From assembly GCA_963760405.1 (NCBI GenBank), contig CAVXCV010000013.1, forward strand, positions 1 through 64,000: a DNA stretch of 64,000 nt. Reading direction: 5' to 3'. Within the stretch, counting starts at the first letter, position 1; each line of letters starts with the position of its first letter. A program made the position numbers and the translations under genes. Positions 7,648 through 16,496 of this stretch are shown piece after piece. The stretch is from RYN-230 sp963760405. GTDB lineage: Bacteria; Actinomycetota; Actinomycetes; Streptosporangiales; Streptosporangiaceae. Below the pieces are notes generated by a model. It ran no database searches, was not told the origin of the DNA, and saw nothing but the letters and a program-made list of their open reading frames with translations.

Positions 7648-9606
7648 GTGGGTGTAGTCGAGGTGGTGATCGGCCCTGGCCGCGTGCCGGGGCGGTTCCG
7701 GGTGGAGGTGGTGCGCTCCCCGGCCGGGGAGGCATCCGCGGAGACGGCCCTAGACGCTGAGGGGCTGCTGGCGGGGCGGGAGCAGTTCCAGCAGACGCTG
7801 CTGGCCTCGGGTGTGGCTGCGCGGCAGATCCTGACTCCGGCGGAACGCGCGGTCCGGGAGACGGGGCAGATGCTGTTCGGCGCGCTGCTGGGTGCGGGTG
7901 AGGTGGCGGGCCGGTACCGGGCGAGCATGGCGCTGGCGGATGAGCGGGGGCGAGGAGCTGCGGGTGGTGCTGCGGCTGGATGCGCCGGAGCTGGCCGGGC
8001 TGCCGTGGGAGGCCATGTACGACCCGGGCGCCGGGGGGTATGTGTGCCGTCAGCATCAACTGGTCCGCCACGTCCCGGTCGCCGCGGTCCCGCCGCCGCT
8101 GGCAGGTGGACGGGCCGCTGCGGATCCTGGGCGTGGTTTCCGCCCCGCGCGGCCTGCCGGCCCTGGATACCGGGCGGGAGCGTGAGCAGCTGGAGCGGGC
8201 GCTCGCGGGCTCGGTGGAGCTAGGGCCTGGCCGAGGTGGCCTGGGCGCCGGAGGCGACGTGGGCGGGGCTGCACGAGATGCTGCTGGCCGGGCCGTGGCA
8301 TGTGCTGCACTTCATCGGGCACGGGGACTTCGACCCGGACCGGGATGAGGGGGTGCTGGCGCTGACCCGCGAGGACGGGCGGGCGGACCTGGTGGAGGCC
8401 AGCCGGTTCGCTGACCTGCTGCGCCAGGCCCGGCCGATGCCCCGCCTGGTCGTGCTGAACTCCTGCTCCGGCGCTGCGACCAGCGTCCAGGACCTGTTCT
8501 CGGGGACGGCGGCGGCGCTGGCCCGCGGCGGGGTCGCGGCGGTCGCCGCGATGCAGTTCGCGATCTCCGACTCTGCCGCGGTCGCGTTCGCCCGCGGGTT
8601 CTACGCCGCGCTGGCGCACGGCCGGGGCGTGGACGAGGCGGTGTCCGCGGGCCGGATCGCGATCCTGGGCACCAGCGGCCAGACCCTGGAGTGGATCACC
8701 CCGGTGCTGTACCTGCGCGGCCAGCACACCCGCCTGTTCACCCTCCCACCCGCCCGTACCGCCCTGCCACCGGCCGCCAGCAGCCCGCGGCCGCCCTGGC
8801 GGCCCAGCCCGCTAGCGTTCTCACCCGTCCGCCGCCCGCGCCCGTACCGTCCCGCCTGGTCCGCACCCTCACCGGCCACACCGACCGCGTGTATCGGGGT
8901 GGCGTTCAGCCCGGACGGCACCCTGCTCGCCACCACCAGCCACGACAAGACGGCCCGGCTGTGGGACACCGCCACCGGCCAGACCCTGCGCACCCTCACC
9001 GGCCACACCGACGTCGTGTACGGGGTGGCGTTCAGCCCGGACGGCACCCTGCTCGCCACCACCAGCGCGGACAAGACGGCCCGGCTGTGGGACACCGCCA
9101 CCGGCCAGACCCTGCGCACCCTCACCGGCCACACCGATGCCGTGTACGGGGTGGCGTTCAGCCCGGACGGCGACCCTGCTCGCCACCGCCAGCAGCGACA
9201 AGACGGCGCGGCTGTGGGACACCGCCACCGGCCAGCCTCCATGCGCACCCTCACCGGCCACACCGACGCCGTGTACGGGGTGGCGTTCAGCCCGGACGGC
9301 GACCCTGCTCGCCACCGCCAGCACCGACAACGACGGCGCGGCTGTGGGACACCGCCACCGGCGCGTCCATGCGCACCCTCACCGGCCACACCGGCGCCGT
9401 GTCGGGGTGGCGTTCAGCCCGGACGGCACCCTGCTCGCCACCACCAGCTACGACAAGACGGCCCGGCTGTGGGACACCGCCACCGGCCAGCACCCTGCGC
9501 ACCCTCACCGGCCACACCGACGCACGTGTGCGGGGTGGCGTTCAGCCCGGACGGCACCCTGCTCGCCACCACCAGCGACGACAAGACGGTCCGGCTGTGG
9601 GCGTGA
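7648..9606 (+). pseudogene. CHAT-domain protease with WD40 repeats, multiple frameshifts
   Basis: The N-terminal part (GTG 7648) reads FRVEVVRSPAGEASAE. The next pieces, ELAGLPWEAMYDPGAGGYVC and PLRILGVVSAPRGLPALDTG, are in other frames. From about 8223 the CHAT caspase-like core is intact: WHVLHFIGHGDFDPDRDEG holds the catalytic His and LVVLNSCSGAATS the catalytic Cys. A proline-rich linker leads to about six WD40 repeats (VAFSPDGTLLATTS, DKTARLWDTATGQT, LRTLTGH). Frames change near 7945, 8100 and 8223, and again several times after 9170, so no single protein is encoded. CHAT-WD40 proteins in Actinobacteria are thought to be signalling or death proteases. It is either a pseudogene or affected by repeat-associated errors. 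Confidence 0.85.
8880..9602 (+). repeat. Near-identical WD40 repeat array, period about 126 bp
   Basis: The segment GTGGCGTTCAGC begins at 8899, 9025, 9151, 9280, 9407 and 9535. The spacings are thus 126, 126, 129, 127 and 128 bases. The first units are almost identical at the DNA level, which implies recent duplication or gene conversion. The later spacings are no longer all multiples of three, matching the loss of frame. This is a protein-coding repeat, not a CRISPR array. Confidence 0.9.
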
Positions 9607-9702
9607 GGTTCAGCCTCAGTCGATAACGGATCGCTCGATGTTGCCTGGCCTGCCGCGCCGGGCCGGGCCGGAGTGCCGCAGCCCGCCGCGGGCAGTGCCG
9701 CC

Positions 9703-9849
9703 TTGATCCCTACTGCGGCGCAACTCGGCAACGCTCTGCACGAGTGGCGTGGGCGACTCGGATATGTGGACCCCAAGCCCGCACGACTCGGATCGTGGCC
9801 CATGATCTGGAAGCTGGCGGACATCGCGGCTGACATCATGGCGGCCTGA
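9703..9849 (+). CDS. Possible small or residual coding frame (48 aa)
   Basis: A TTG at 9703 opens a frame to TGA at 9847-9849. It contains QLGNALHEWRGRLGYVDPK and WPMIWKLADIAADIMAA, which reads like a genuine amphipathic protein rather than random high-GC frame. There is no clear ribosome-binding site, so it may be the 3' remnant of a lost gene between the CHAT-WD40 gene and the tRNA cluster. The family is unknown. Confidence 0.25.
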   Translation: MIPTAAQLGNALHEWRGRLGYVDPKPARLGSWPMIWKLADIAADIMAA

Positions 9850-9998
9850 CGGACTGTCCGGGATCCTTGCCGCACCTGCCCCCGAGCACATCGTTAAGGG
9901 CCAGTCCGGCCTGAGCATGAGACGACGACCACTGCAGGGAGCCGTGAATGCTGAGGGCTTCGCCGGACAGTGGAGTGCGAGATTGGCTCCCGCATTGG

Positions 9999-10021
9999 CT
10001 CCCAGAGATCATCTCTGGGAG
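9999..10021 (-). terminator. Perfect 23-bp palindrome behind tRNA-Phe
   Basis: CTCCCAGAGAT at 9999-10009 and its complement at 10011-10021 pair with a single-base centre, six bases after the encoded CCA end of tRNA-Phe on the minus strand. The position fits a transcription terminator of the tRNA cluster, although no T-run follows. It could also be a recombinase-related site, since tRNA 3' ends serve as attachment sites. Confidence 0.55.
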
Positions 10022-10027
10022 TGAAAG

Positions 10028-10104
10028 TGGTGGTCAGGGGCGGGATCGAACCGCCGACCTTCCGCTTTTCAGGCGGACGCTCATACCGACTGAGCTACCT
10101 GACC
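10028..10104 (-). tRNA. tRNA-Phe (GAA), CCA encoded
   Basis: The acceptor GGTCAGG pairs with CCTGACC, followed by A73 and an encoded CCA (complement of 10028-10030). The anticodon loop CTGAAAA gives GAA at 10070-10068, and the T arm carries GGCGG-TTCGATC-CCGCC. It is the last gene of a Glu-Asp-Phe series on the minus strand. A 35-bp piece of its 3' half recurs at 3738-3772. Confidence 0.97.
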
Positions 10105-10169
10105 AGTGCCCTGGGCCGCTGGCACCCCTGGGCCACCGACCCAATGGGGAGACGCGGTCCCGAGCTGAG

Positions 10170-10243
10170 CGGTCCTGACGGGACTTGAACCCGCGACCTC
10201 CACCTTGACAGGGTGGCGAGCTAACCGACTGCTCTACAGGACC
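10170..10243 (-). tRNA. tRNA-Asp (GTC)
   Basis: The acceptor GGTCCTG pairs with CAGGACC, and the discriminator is G, as usual for tRNA-Asp. The anticodon loop CTGTCAA gives GTC. No CCA is encoded. It lies between tRNA-Glu and tRNA-Phe on the same strand, a common actinobacterial order. Confidence 0.97.
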
Positions 10244-10269
10244 TTGCGCGGCCATCATACGGCCGACTG

Positions 10270-10342
10270 TGCCCCCAACGGGATTCGAACCCGTGCCGCC
10301 GCCTTGAAAGGGCGGTGTCCTAGGCCGCTAGACGATGGGGGC
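10270..10342 (-). tRNA. tRNA-Glu (TTC)
   Basis: The acceptor GCCCCCA pairs with TGGGGGC, and the discriminator is A. The anticodon loop CTTTCAA gives TTC, and the T arm includes GGGTTCGAATCCC. No CCA is encoded. It is the first gene of the three-tRNA series, so the promoter should lie just to its right. Confidence 0.97.
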
Positions 10343-10811
10343 CAAGACGGCTACCGCCGCCGTGAACCCTTGGCGCCACCCGTCGGGGACGGCCCCAGCA
10401 TAGGGGACAACTGGCGTGCCCGGCAAAGCGGCGCGGCAACGCTGGCGGGCGGGCTGGTAAGTGCATGATGAGACATCGAGTCGCACAGGACTACAGCAAT
10501 ACTTCAGCCATGCAGTTCCGCGCCGCCGAAGGCTGGAATTAGCGAGGTTGGTGGTGTCCGCGTTGCCGGAGGGACGGGCTGGACATGGGCGGTCCCGGAG
10601 ATGGGGCGGACGGAACTTCGTCGGCGGAACCGCTTGCACAATCCGCGGAAATTCGACACGGTAAGCAATCACGTCATGACCCATGGTTATCACTATCGGT
10701 AGCGGAACCCGTCCCACCTATCGTCTTGCCGTTACATGATGCGGTGGAATGATCACATCGTGCAGTATGCGGGCTATCGCGGCCGGGCTGAACAGGAGAA
10801 AGAACAGCACC
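10343..10811. other. Intergenic region with no recognised gene
   Basis: This stretch of about 470 bases separates the tRNA cluster (read leftward) from the MFS gene (read rightward). It must hold both promoters. No protein-like frame, tRNA or strong hairpin was seen. GC is lower around 10470-10760 than in the coding flanks. Confidence 0.5.
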
Positions 10812-12596
10812 GTGCAGAACGGAGAGCACCCCCCGCTCCCCCGCAAGCCGGCTCATGCGTCCACAAATCCGGCCCACGCGTCAGCTCAGCCGGGCCGCCC
10901 GGCACGGCCGGGCCGCCCGGCACGGCAGGGGCGGCACCGGCAGCCTGGAGCGCCGCCAGCGGCCGGGCAGCCAGCCCTGGCCAGCCGTGAGGTCCGTGCC
11001 CTGTCGTCGGCCCAGGCCCTCTCCTCTGCGGGCGACCAGGTGGCCCAGGTCGCCATCGCGGTCATGGTCTACGCCCGGACGGGGTCGCCGTTCCTCACCG
11101 CGCTGGCGTATGCGCTGACCTACCTGGGCCCGCTGCTCGCCGGGCCGCTGCTCGCCGGGCCGCTGCTGGCCCGGCGGGCGGAGCGGTACCCGCCACGGCA
11201 GGCGGCGATCACGCTGGACCTGACCCGGGCCGGGCTGGTCGCGTTCATGGCGCTACCGGGGATGCCGGTATCCGGGGTGTATGGCCTGCTGCTCGCCACC
11301 ATGCTGCTCGGGGCGCCGTTCTCCGCGGCCCGGGCAGCGCTGCTGCCGGGCGGCAACGTCAGCCGGCCGGTGCTCGGGCACGGCTTCCTGCCCCTCGGCC
11401 AGGCGGCCGGCTTCCTGATCGGCGGCGGGCTGGTAGCCGTGCTCGGCCCGCACCGGGCGCTGGCCCTGGACTCCCTGTCGTTCAGCCTGTCCGCGGGCAT
11501 CCTGGCCCGCGGCGTGCGCGACCGGCCCGTCACACGGGCCGCAGCCAGCGCGGCCGCACGGCCGTCGCGGTGGGAGATAAGCCGGGCCTGGGGCTCTGCC
11601 ATGTTCGGCCACCCGGTGCTGCGCAGCCTGGCCTGCTTCGGCTGGCTGGCCGGGTTCAGCGTGGTGCTGGAAGGCCTGGCCGCGCCGTTGGCCCAGATGA
11701 CCGGCGGCGGGGCGGCCACCACGGGGCTGCTGATGGCCGCCGTGCCCGCCGGGCTGGTCGCCGGGGTATTCGTGCTCGGCCGGGCGGTCCGGCCGTCCGA
11801 CCGGATGCGGCCGGTCGGCTGGCTCGCCATGCTGTCCTGCGCGCCGCTGCTGTTCGCCCTGATGCGGCCGCCGCTGCCGGTACTGTTGCTGCTGTTCGTA
11901 CTGGCCGGAGCCGGCGCGGCGGACCAGTTCACGGCGGCCACAGCGGTCATGGCCGCGGTCCCGGCGGCGAGCCGGGGAGCAGCCGTCCGGATCGCGCGGG
12001 CCGGGCTGCTGGCCGCGCAGGGCCTGGGCATCCTGGCCGCCGGCCTGATCGCCCAGTGGACCAGCCCGCAAGCCACGGTGGCCTTGGCGGGCCTGCTCGG
12101 CCTGCTGATCGCGGCGGCGCTGGCCACCAGACGGACTGCACGGCACGGCGAACTGATCACCACGCTGCACGCCAGCCAGCACGGCACCGGTCCGTACCGC
12201 ACCAGCCTGCGGCACGAGCCGCCTCAGCCGACCGCGGCGCCGCCAGTGCCGGCCGCCCCAGTGCCGGCCATCCCAGTACCGGTCATCCCAGTACCGGTCA
12301 CCCCATGGCCGGCGCCTGCTCCGCGGCGGTCCCTGCACCGGGCGCCCCGTACCGCGCCCGGGCCGGTCCGGCTAGCGCTGGCCCGTCTTCTTGACCAGGT
12401 TCTCGGCGATCGAGCTGTCCTCGCCCTCCTCCGGGATGACAATCCATCCCGCCAGGTAGACAAGCACGAAGAAACCGCCGGTGAGCACGGTAAGCGCGGC
12501 GAACACGGCGCGGATGACGTTGGGGTCGATACCGGTGTACTCCCCGATCCCGGAGCAGACACCAGCCACTATCCGGCCCTTCCGGGTCCGGATTAA
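10812..12596 (+). CDS. MFS-type efflux transporter
   Basis: An AGGAG at 10794-10798 precedes the GTG at 10812; an in-frame ATG at 10749 is the alternative. After a Pro/Arg/Ala-rich cytosolic start with tandem GRPAR repeats come about 10-12 hydrophobic segments of a major facilitator fold (LSSAGDQVAQVAIAVMVYAR, LTALAYALTYLGPLLAG, VLEGLAAPLAQMTGGGA). The layout resembles drug or macrolide exporters of the MFS_3/MFS_1 group. A tandem PVP repeat follows around 12230-12310. The last 75 residues or so are antisense to the PspC gene and look non-natural, so the true stop may have been lost through an indel near 12370. The substrate cannot be told. Confidence 0.75.
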   Translation: MQNGEHPPLPRKPAHASTNPAHASAQPGRPARPGRPARQGRHRQPGAPPAAGQPALASREVRALSSAQALSSAGDQVAQVAIAVMVYARTGSPFLTALAYALTYLGPLLAGPLLAGPLLARRAERYPPRQAAITLDLTRAGLVAFMALPGMPVSGVYGLLLATMLLGAPFSAARAALLPGGNVSRPVLGHGFLPLGQAAGFLIGGGLVAVLGPHRALALDSLSFSLSAGILARGVRDRPVTRAAASAAARPSRWEISRAWGSAMFGHPVLRSLACFGWLAGFSVVLEGLAAPLAQMTGGGAATTGLLMAAVPAGLVAGVFVLGRAVRPSDRMRPVGWLAMLSCAPLLFALMRPPLPVLLLLFVLAGAGAADQFTAATAVMAAVPAASRGAAVRIARAGLLAAQGLGILAAGLIAQWTSPQATVALAGLLGLLIAAALATRRTARHGELITTLHASQHGTGPYRTSLRHEPPQPTAAPPVPAAPVPAIPVPVIPVPVTPWPAPAPRRSLHRAPRTAPGPVRLALARLLDQVLGDRAVLALLRDDNPSRQVDKHEETAGEHGKRGEHGADDVGVDTGVLPDPGADTSHYPALPGPD

Positions 12597-12623
12597 CCGC
12601 TTAGTCGGATTTGCATCGTTCAT
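12372..12623 (-). CDS. pspC: PspC-domain membrane protein
   Basis: The protein has 83 residues, beginning MNDANPTKRLIRTRKGRIVA. The core KGRIVAGVCSGIGEYTGIDP is the PspC signature, followed by a helical segment NVIRAVFAALTVL and one membrane span GGFFVLVYLAGWIVIPEE. PspC proteins act in envelope-stress sensing, with anti-sigma or phage-shock relatives. The 3' half of its coding sequence is antisense to the end of the MFS frame. The ATG at 12623 is chosen because the longer open frame upstream is not protein-like. Confidence 0.85.
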   Translation of the reverse strand: MNDANPTKRLIRTRKGRIVAGVCSGIGEYTGIDPNVIRAVFAALTVLTGGFFVLVYLAGWIVIPEEGEDSSIAENLVKKTGQR

Positions 12624-12763
12624 GCTCTGATCATCCCTGATCGGGCCCGGTCCTGACACCCCGGCAGGCCGGGTCCTGACACCCGACCCGGGCCGGGTCC
12701 AGACAGCCGGACTCCACGCGCATACCCTGGCGGGAGAGCGCGTGATCAGTAGGAGGACCCGCC

Positions 12764-13948
12764 ATGCCATCGTCCGGACCAGGCCAGCACGCTCCCGATA
12801 CCGACCTGCTGCACATCGACCAGCAGCTGAGCCCGGACGAGATCCTGGTCCGCGACACCGTGCGGGCGTTCGCCGCGGACCGCGTGCTGCCGCATGTGGC
12901 CGACTGGTTCGAGGCGGGCACGCTGCCCCGCGAGATCGCCCCGGAGCTGGGCAAACTGGGCCTGCTCGGCATGCACCTGACCGGCTACGGCTGTGCCGGC
13001 ATGGGCGCGATCGCCTACGGCGTGGCCTGCCGCGAGCTGGAAGCCGCCGACTCCGGGCTGCGCAGCCTGGTCTCGGTCCAGGGCTCGCTGGCCATGTTCC
13101 CGATCTGGAAGTACGGGTCGGAGGAGCAGAAAGAGGAATGGCTGCCACGGATGGCGACCGGCGACGCGATCGGCTGCTTCGGGCTGACCGAGCCTGACCA
13201 CGGCAGCGACCCGGCGGGCATGACCACCCACGCCGAGCCCACCGGGAACGGCTGGGTGCTGTCCGGCAGCAAAATGTGGATCACCAACGGTTCGGTCGCT
13301 GACATCGCCGTGGTCTGGGCTCAGACCACGGACGGCATCCGGGGCTTCCTGGTGCCGCGCGGCGCGCGCGGCTTCACCTCCCGCGCCATCCACAAGAAGA
13401 TGTCGCTGCGCGCTTCGGTCACCGCGGAGCTGAGCTTCGACGAGGTGAAGCTGCCCGCGGACGCCGTCCTCCCCGGAGTGAAAGGGCTCAAGGGCCCGCT
13501 GTCCTGCTTGACCGAGGCCCGGTACGGCATCGCCTGGGGGGTCACCGGCGCGGCCCGGGCCTGCCTGGAATCGGCCGTGCAGTACGCCACCACCCGGGAG
13601 CAGTTCGGCAAGCCGATCGGCGGGTTCCAGCTCACCCAGGGCAAGCTGGCCTGGATGCTCGCGGACCTGCAGCGCGCCCAGCTGCTCGCGCTGCACCTGG
13701 GCCGGCTCGAAGAGGCCGGGGAAGTCACCCCGGAACAGGTGAGCCTGGCCAAGATGAGCAACGTCCGGACGGCCATCGACATCGCCCGGCAGGCGCGGAC
13801 CATCCTCGGCGCGAACGGGATCACGCTGGAGTACCCGGTGATCCGGCACGCGAACAACCTGGAGTCGGTGCTCACTTACGAGGGCACCGAGGAAATCCAT
13901 GCCCTGGCCCTGGGCCAGGCGCTGACCGGCCTGTCCGCCTACCGCTGA
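12764..13948 (+). CDS. gcdH: Glutaryl-CoA dehydrogenase-like acyl-CoA dehydrogenase
   Basis: A protein of 394 residues, the usual length of the family. It matches the glutaryl-CoA dehydrogenase subgroup. SGLRSLVSVQGSLAMFPIW and YGSEEQKEEWLP lie in the N-terminal domain, CFGLTEPDHGSDPAGM in the middle beta domain, and KKMSLRASVTAELSFDEV next to it. The C-terminal TYEGTEEIHALALGQALTG carries the catalytic Glu at about 373. The reaction is FAD-dependent oxidation and decarboxylation of glutaryl-CoA to crotonyl-CoA in lysine/tryptophan breakdown; related substrates cannot be excluded. It stands alone, convergent to the next gene. Confidence 0.85.
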   Translation: MPSSGPGQHAPDTDLLHIDQQLSPDEILVRDTVRAFAADRVLPHVADWFEAGTLPREIAPELGKLGLLGMHLTGYGCAGMGAIAYGVACRELEAADSGLRSLVSVQGSLAMFPIWKYGSEEQKEEWLPRMATGDAIGCFGLTEPDHGSDPAGMTTHAEPTGNGWVLSGSKMWITNGSVADIAVVWAQTTDGIRGFLVPRGARGFTSRAIHKKMSLRASVTAELSFDEVKLPADAVLPGVKGLKGPLSCLTEARYGIAWGVTGAARACLESAVQYATTREQFGKPIGGFQLTQGKLAWMLADLQRAQLLALHLGRLEEAGEVTPEQVSLAKMSNVRTAIDIARQARTILGANGITLEYPVIRHANNLESVLTYEGTEEIHALALGQALTGLSAYR

Positions 13949-13954
13949 CCCGCA

Positions 13955-14008
13955 GGCTGGCGCGAAGGTGCGCGGGCGGCGGGGTGCGTTGCAGAAAAAG
14001 CGCCAGCC
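13955..14008. terminator. Inverted repeat between convergent genes
   Basis: GGCTGGCGC at 13955-13963 and GCGCCAGCC at 14000-14008 are perfect 9-bp arms with a 36-base loop. They sit in the 64-base gap between the stops of the convergent acyl-CoA dehydrogenase and transketolase-like genes. A bidirectional terminator is likely. Confidence 0.55.
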
Positions 14009-14012
14009 AGCC

Positions 14013-16445
14013 TCAACGGAGAGATAGCGCAGCCAGCGCAGCGTTGACGATGGAGCCGGCATCCAGGTCGTGCGCCCGGTACAGCTCGCTGACCGAGCCG
14101 GACTGGCCGAACGAGTCCACGCCGAGGCTCACCGCGGGCACGCCGAGCGCGGAACCCAGCCAGCTCAGCGTGTGCGAGGCCGCGTCGTGCACGGTCACGA
14201 TCGGCGCCCGGTCGGGGAACGCGGTGCGCAGTGCGCCCGGGATGGACGGCGCGGTGGCGGTGCGCACGCCCTGGCGCAGGGTGCGCTGCCAGGCCCGGTA
14301 CAGCCGGTCGGCCGAGGTGACGTCCACGACGTTCGCGGCGATGCCCTCCTCGGTCAGCTCGGCGGCGGCCGCGAGCACCTCGGGCAGCACCGCGCCGCAG
14401 CCGACCAGGTGCACCATGGGCGTGCCCTCGGCCAGCGGTCCCGCGTCTACCAGCCGGTAGGCGCCGGCCAGGACCTGGCGGCGGAGCACCGCGTCGCCCA
14501 GCCGGTCCCGGGCCGCCTGGAACGGCGCCTGGTCGATGGCCCGGGTGGTGAGCCGGAAGTAGAACGAGCCGCTGTCTACCGCGCCGGGCGCCGGACCCGG
14601 CGCCGCTGCGCCGGACGGCACGGCCACGGACGGCACCGCGGCGGGCGGCAGCCCGGCCGGGGCGCCGGACAGCACCGCGTTGGCGGCGGCGATGGCCTGC
14701 AGCGCACCGCACATCAGCCAGTCGAGCGCGGTCAGGTAGCCCGGCTCGATGAAGGTGACGTTGGGCAGTTCCAGGCCCACCGACGGAGTGATGGTGGACT
14801 GGTGCGCACCGCCCTCGGGAGCCAGGCTGACCCCGGACGGGGTGCCCGCCACCAGGAACCGCGCGCCAGAGTAGACGGAGTAGATGAACGCGTCCAGGCC
14901 GCGCAGCACGAACGGGTCGTACACGGTGCCCACCGGCAGCAACGGCTGGTCGGACAGGTCCCAGGCCAGCCCGAGCTGGCCGAGCAGCAGGAACAGGTTC
15001 ATCTCGCTGATGCCGAGCTCGATGTGCTGGCCGTCCGGGCCCTCGGCCCACTTCAGCACCGGGTCCTCGGTCCACGACCGGCGCACGGCCGGGCTGAACA
15101 CCCGGGTCCGGTTGATGAAGCCAGCCAGGTTGGTGGAGGTGGCCACGTCCGGCGCGGTGGTGACCAGGTAGGGCGCCACGTCCTCGTTGCGGGACAGGTC
15201 GACCAGGATCCGGCCGAAGGCCTCCTGGGTGGACGCCGGGCGGCCGGAGCGCACTCCGGTGGTGTCCGGCACGGCCACTGCGGGCGGGTGCGGCCGCGGT
15301 GGCCGGGCCAGGTGCTCGCGGCGGGCCGCCGCCCACTGGCCCGCCGGGGTCATCGGGTCGAACCGGTCCCACTCGCTGTCCGGAGTCAGGCCCAGCTGGC
15401 CGCGCAGCTCGTCGATCTGGGTGGTGGTGAGCAGGGCGGAGTGGTTGCGGGGGTGGCCCGCGATGGGCAGCCCCCAGCCCTTGACCGTGTAGGCGAACAC
15501 CACGCTGGGCCGGTCCTTTTCCGCGTCGCAGGCGGCGAACGCGTCCAGCAGGCTGCTCAGGTCGTGCCCGGCCAGGTCGGTGACCAGCGGAGCGAGCTCC
15601 TCATCGGCGAGCCCCCGGCAGAAGCTGCGCACCTCCTCCGGGGCACCGTCGAGGAAGCGGGCCCGGACGTCGGCCGGCCCGAGGCCGAACAGCGACTGGT
15701 AGTGCTCGTTGGGCAGGGCGTCGATCCAGTCCCGCAGTGCCGCGCCACCCGGCTGGCTGAATGCTTTCTGCAACGCAGACCCGTACTTGGCCTGTACCAC
15801 ATGCCAGCCGGCGGCGGTGAACTGCTGTTCCCATTGGGCGATCCGCACCCCGGGCACCACCCGGTCCAGGGACTGCCGGTTCAGGTCCACGATCCACATC
15901 ACGTCGCCGAGGCCGTGCGTGGCCGGATCGGCGACGGCCTCCCAGATGTTGCCCTCGTCCAGTTCCGCGTCGCCGATCAGGGCGACGAACCGGCTGCGCG
16001 GGCGCAGCCCGAAATGGGCGTCCACGTACCGCCGGGTGACCGCGGCGAACAGCGGCGCGGCCGCACCGAGCCCGACCGAGCCGGTGGAGAAGTCCGGGCC
16101 GTCCGGGTCCTTGGTCCGGCTCGGGTAGGCCTGCAGCCCGCCGAACGCGCGCAGCGTGGTCAGGTAGCTGCGGTCCAGGTTGCCGAGCAGGTACTGGATG
16201 GCGTGGTAGGCCGGGGAGGCGTGCGGCTTGACGCTCACCTTGTCCGCCGCGTCGAGGTAGCCGAAGTACAGCGCCGTCAGCACACTGACCAGGCTGGCGC
16301 TGGAGGCCTGGTGGCCGCCGACCTTGACGCCGTCACCGGTGTCCCGGTCGTGGTTGGCGGCATCGACGATCCGGGTGGCCAGCCACAGCGCGCGTTGCTG
16401 GATCTCCTCGAGGACGGCCAGGTCGGGGCCGGTGTTATCGGGCAC
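14013..16445 (-). CDS. Transketolase / pyruvate-dehydrogenase-E1-like enzyme
   Basis: The enzyme has 810 residues and needs thiamine diphosphate. The TPP motif is GDAELDEGNIWEA (158-170), ending at the Asn of DLNRQS (189). The N-terminal part VKVGGHQASSASLVSVLTAL and the pyrimidine-binding domain (GQHIELGISEMNLFLLLGQL) follow the AceE/transketolase layout. A C-terminal TK-C domain covers roughly 640-810 (EGIAANVVDVTSADRLYRAW). It is shorter than E. coli AceE (about 887 residues) and belongs to the actinobacterial transketolase-like group whose substrate is poorly defined. No E2/E3 genes are near. A Pro/Ala-rich linker interrupts the middle (about 595-630). Confidence 0.8.
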   Translation of the reverse strand: MPDNTGPDLAVLEEIQQRALWLATRIVDAANHDRDTGDGVKVGGHQASSASLVSVLTALYFGYLDAADKVSVKPHASPAYHAIQYLLGNLDRSYLTTLRAFGGLQAYPSRTKDPDGPDFSTGSVGLGAAAPLFAAVTRRYVDAHFGLRPRSRFVALIGDAELDEGNIWEAVADPATHGLGDVMWIVDLNRQSLDRVVPGVRIAQWEQQFTAAGWHVVQAKYGSALQKAFSQPGGAALRDWIDALPNEHYQSLFGLGPADVRARFLDGAPEEVRSFCRGLADEELAPLVTDLAGHDLSSLLDAFAACDAEKDRPSVVFAYTVKGWGLPIAGHPRNHSALLTTTQIDELRGQLGLTPDSEWDRFDPMTPAGQWAAARREHLARPPRPHPPAVAVPDTTGVRSGRPASTQEAFGRILVDLSRNEDVAPYLVTTAPDVATSTNLAGFINRTRVFSPAVRRSWTEDPVLKWAEGPDGQHIELGISEMNLFLLLGQLGLAWDLSDQPLLPVGTVYDPFVLRGLDAFIYSVYSGARFLVAGTPSGVSLAPEGGAHQSTITPSVGLELPNVTFIEPGYLTALDWLMCGALQAIAAANAVLSGAPAGLPPAAVPSVAVPSGAAAPGPAPGAVDSGSFYFRLTTRAIDQAPFQAARDRLGDAVLRRQVLAGAYRLVDAGPLAEGTPMVHLVGCGAVLPEVLAAAAELTEEGIAANVVDVTSADRLYRAWQRTLRQGVRTATAPSIPGALRTAFPDRAPIVTVHDAASHTLSWLGSALGVPAVSLGVDSFGQSGSVSELYRAHDLDAGSIVNAALAALSLR

Positions 16446-16496
16446 ACTGCCAGCTTCGCACCCGCGCTTGCTGCGGCCAACAGGCGGGCTGCGACG

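Noticed and set aside
7352..8071. Minus-strand Pro/Ser-rich frame of 239 codons
   Set aside because: Antisense of the start of the CHAT gene; low-complexity text without domain.
8880..9602. Regular repeats considered as a CRISPR array
   Set aside because: Units of about 126 bp encode WD40 blades; there are no short repeats with unique spacers.
11120..12338. Minus-strand frames of about 360 codons opposite the MFS gene
   Set aside because: Composition typical of antisense high-GC sequence, no protein-like pattern, while the plus strand codes for a clear transporter.
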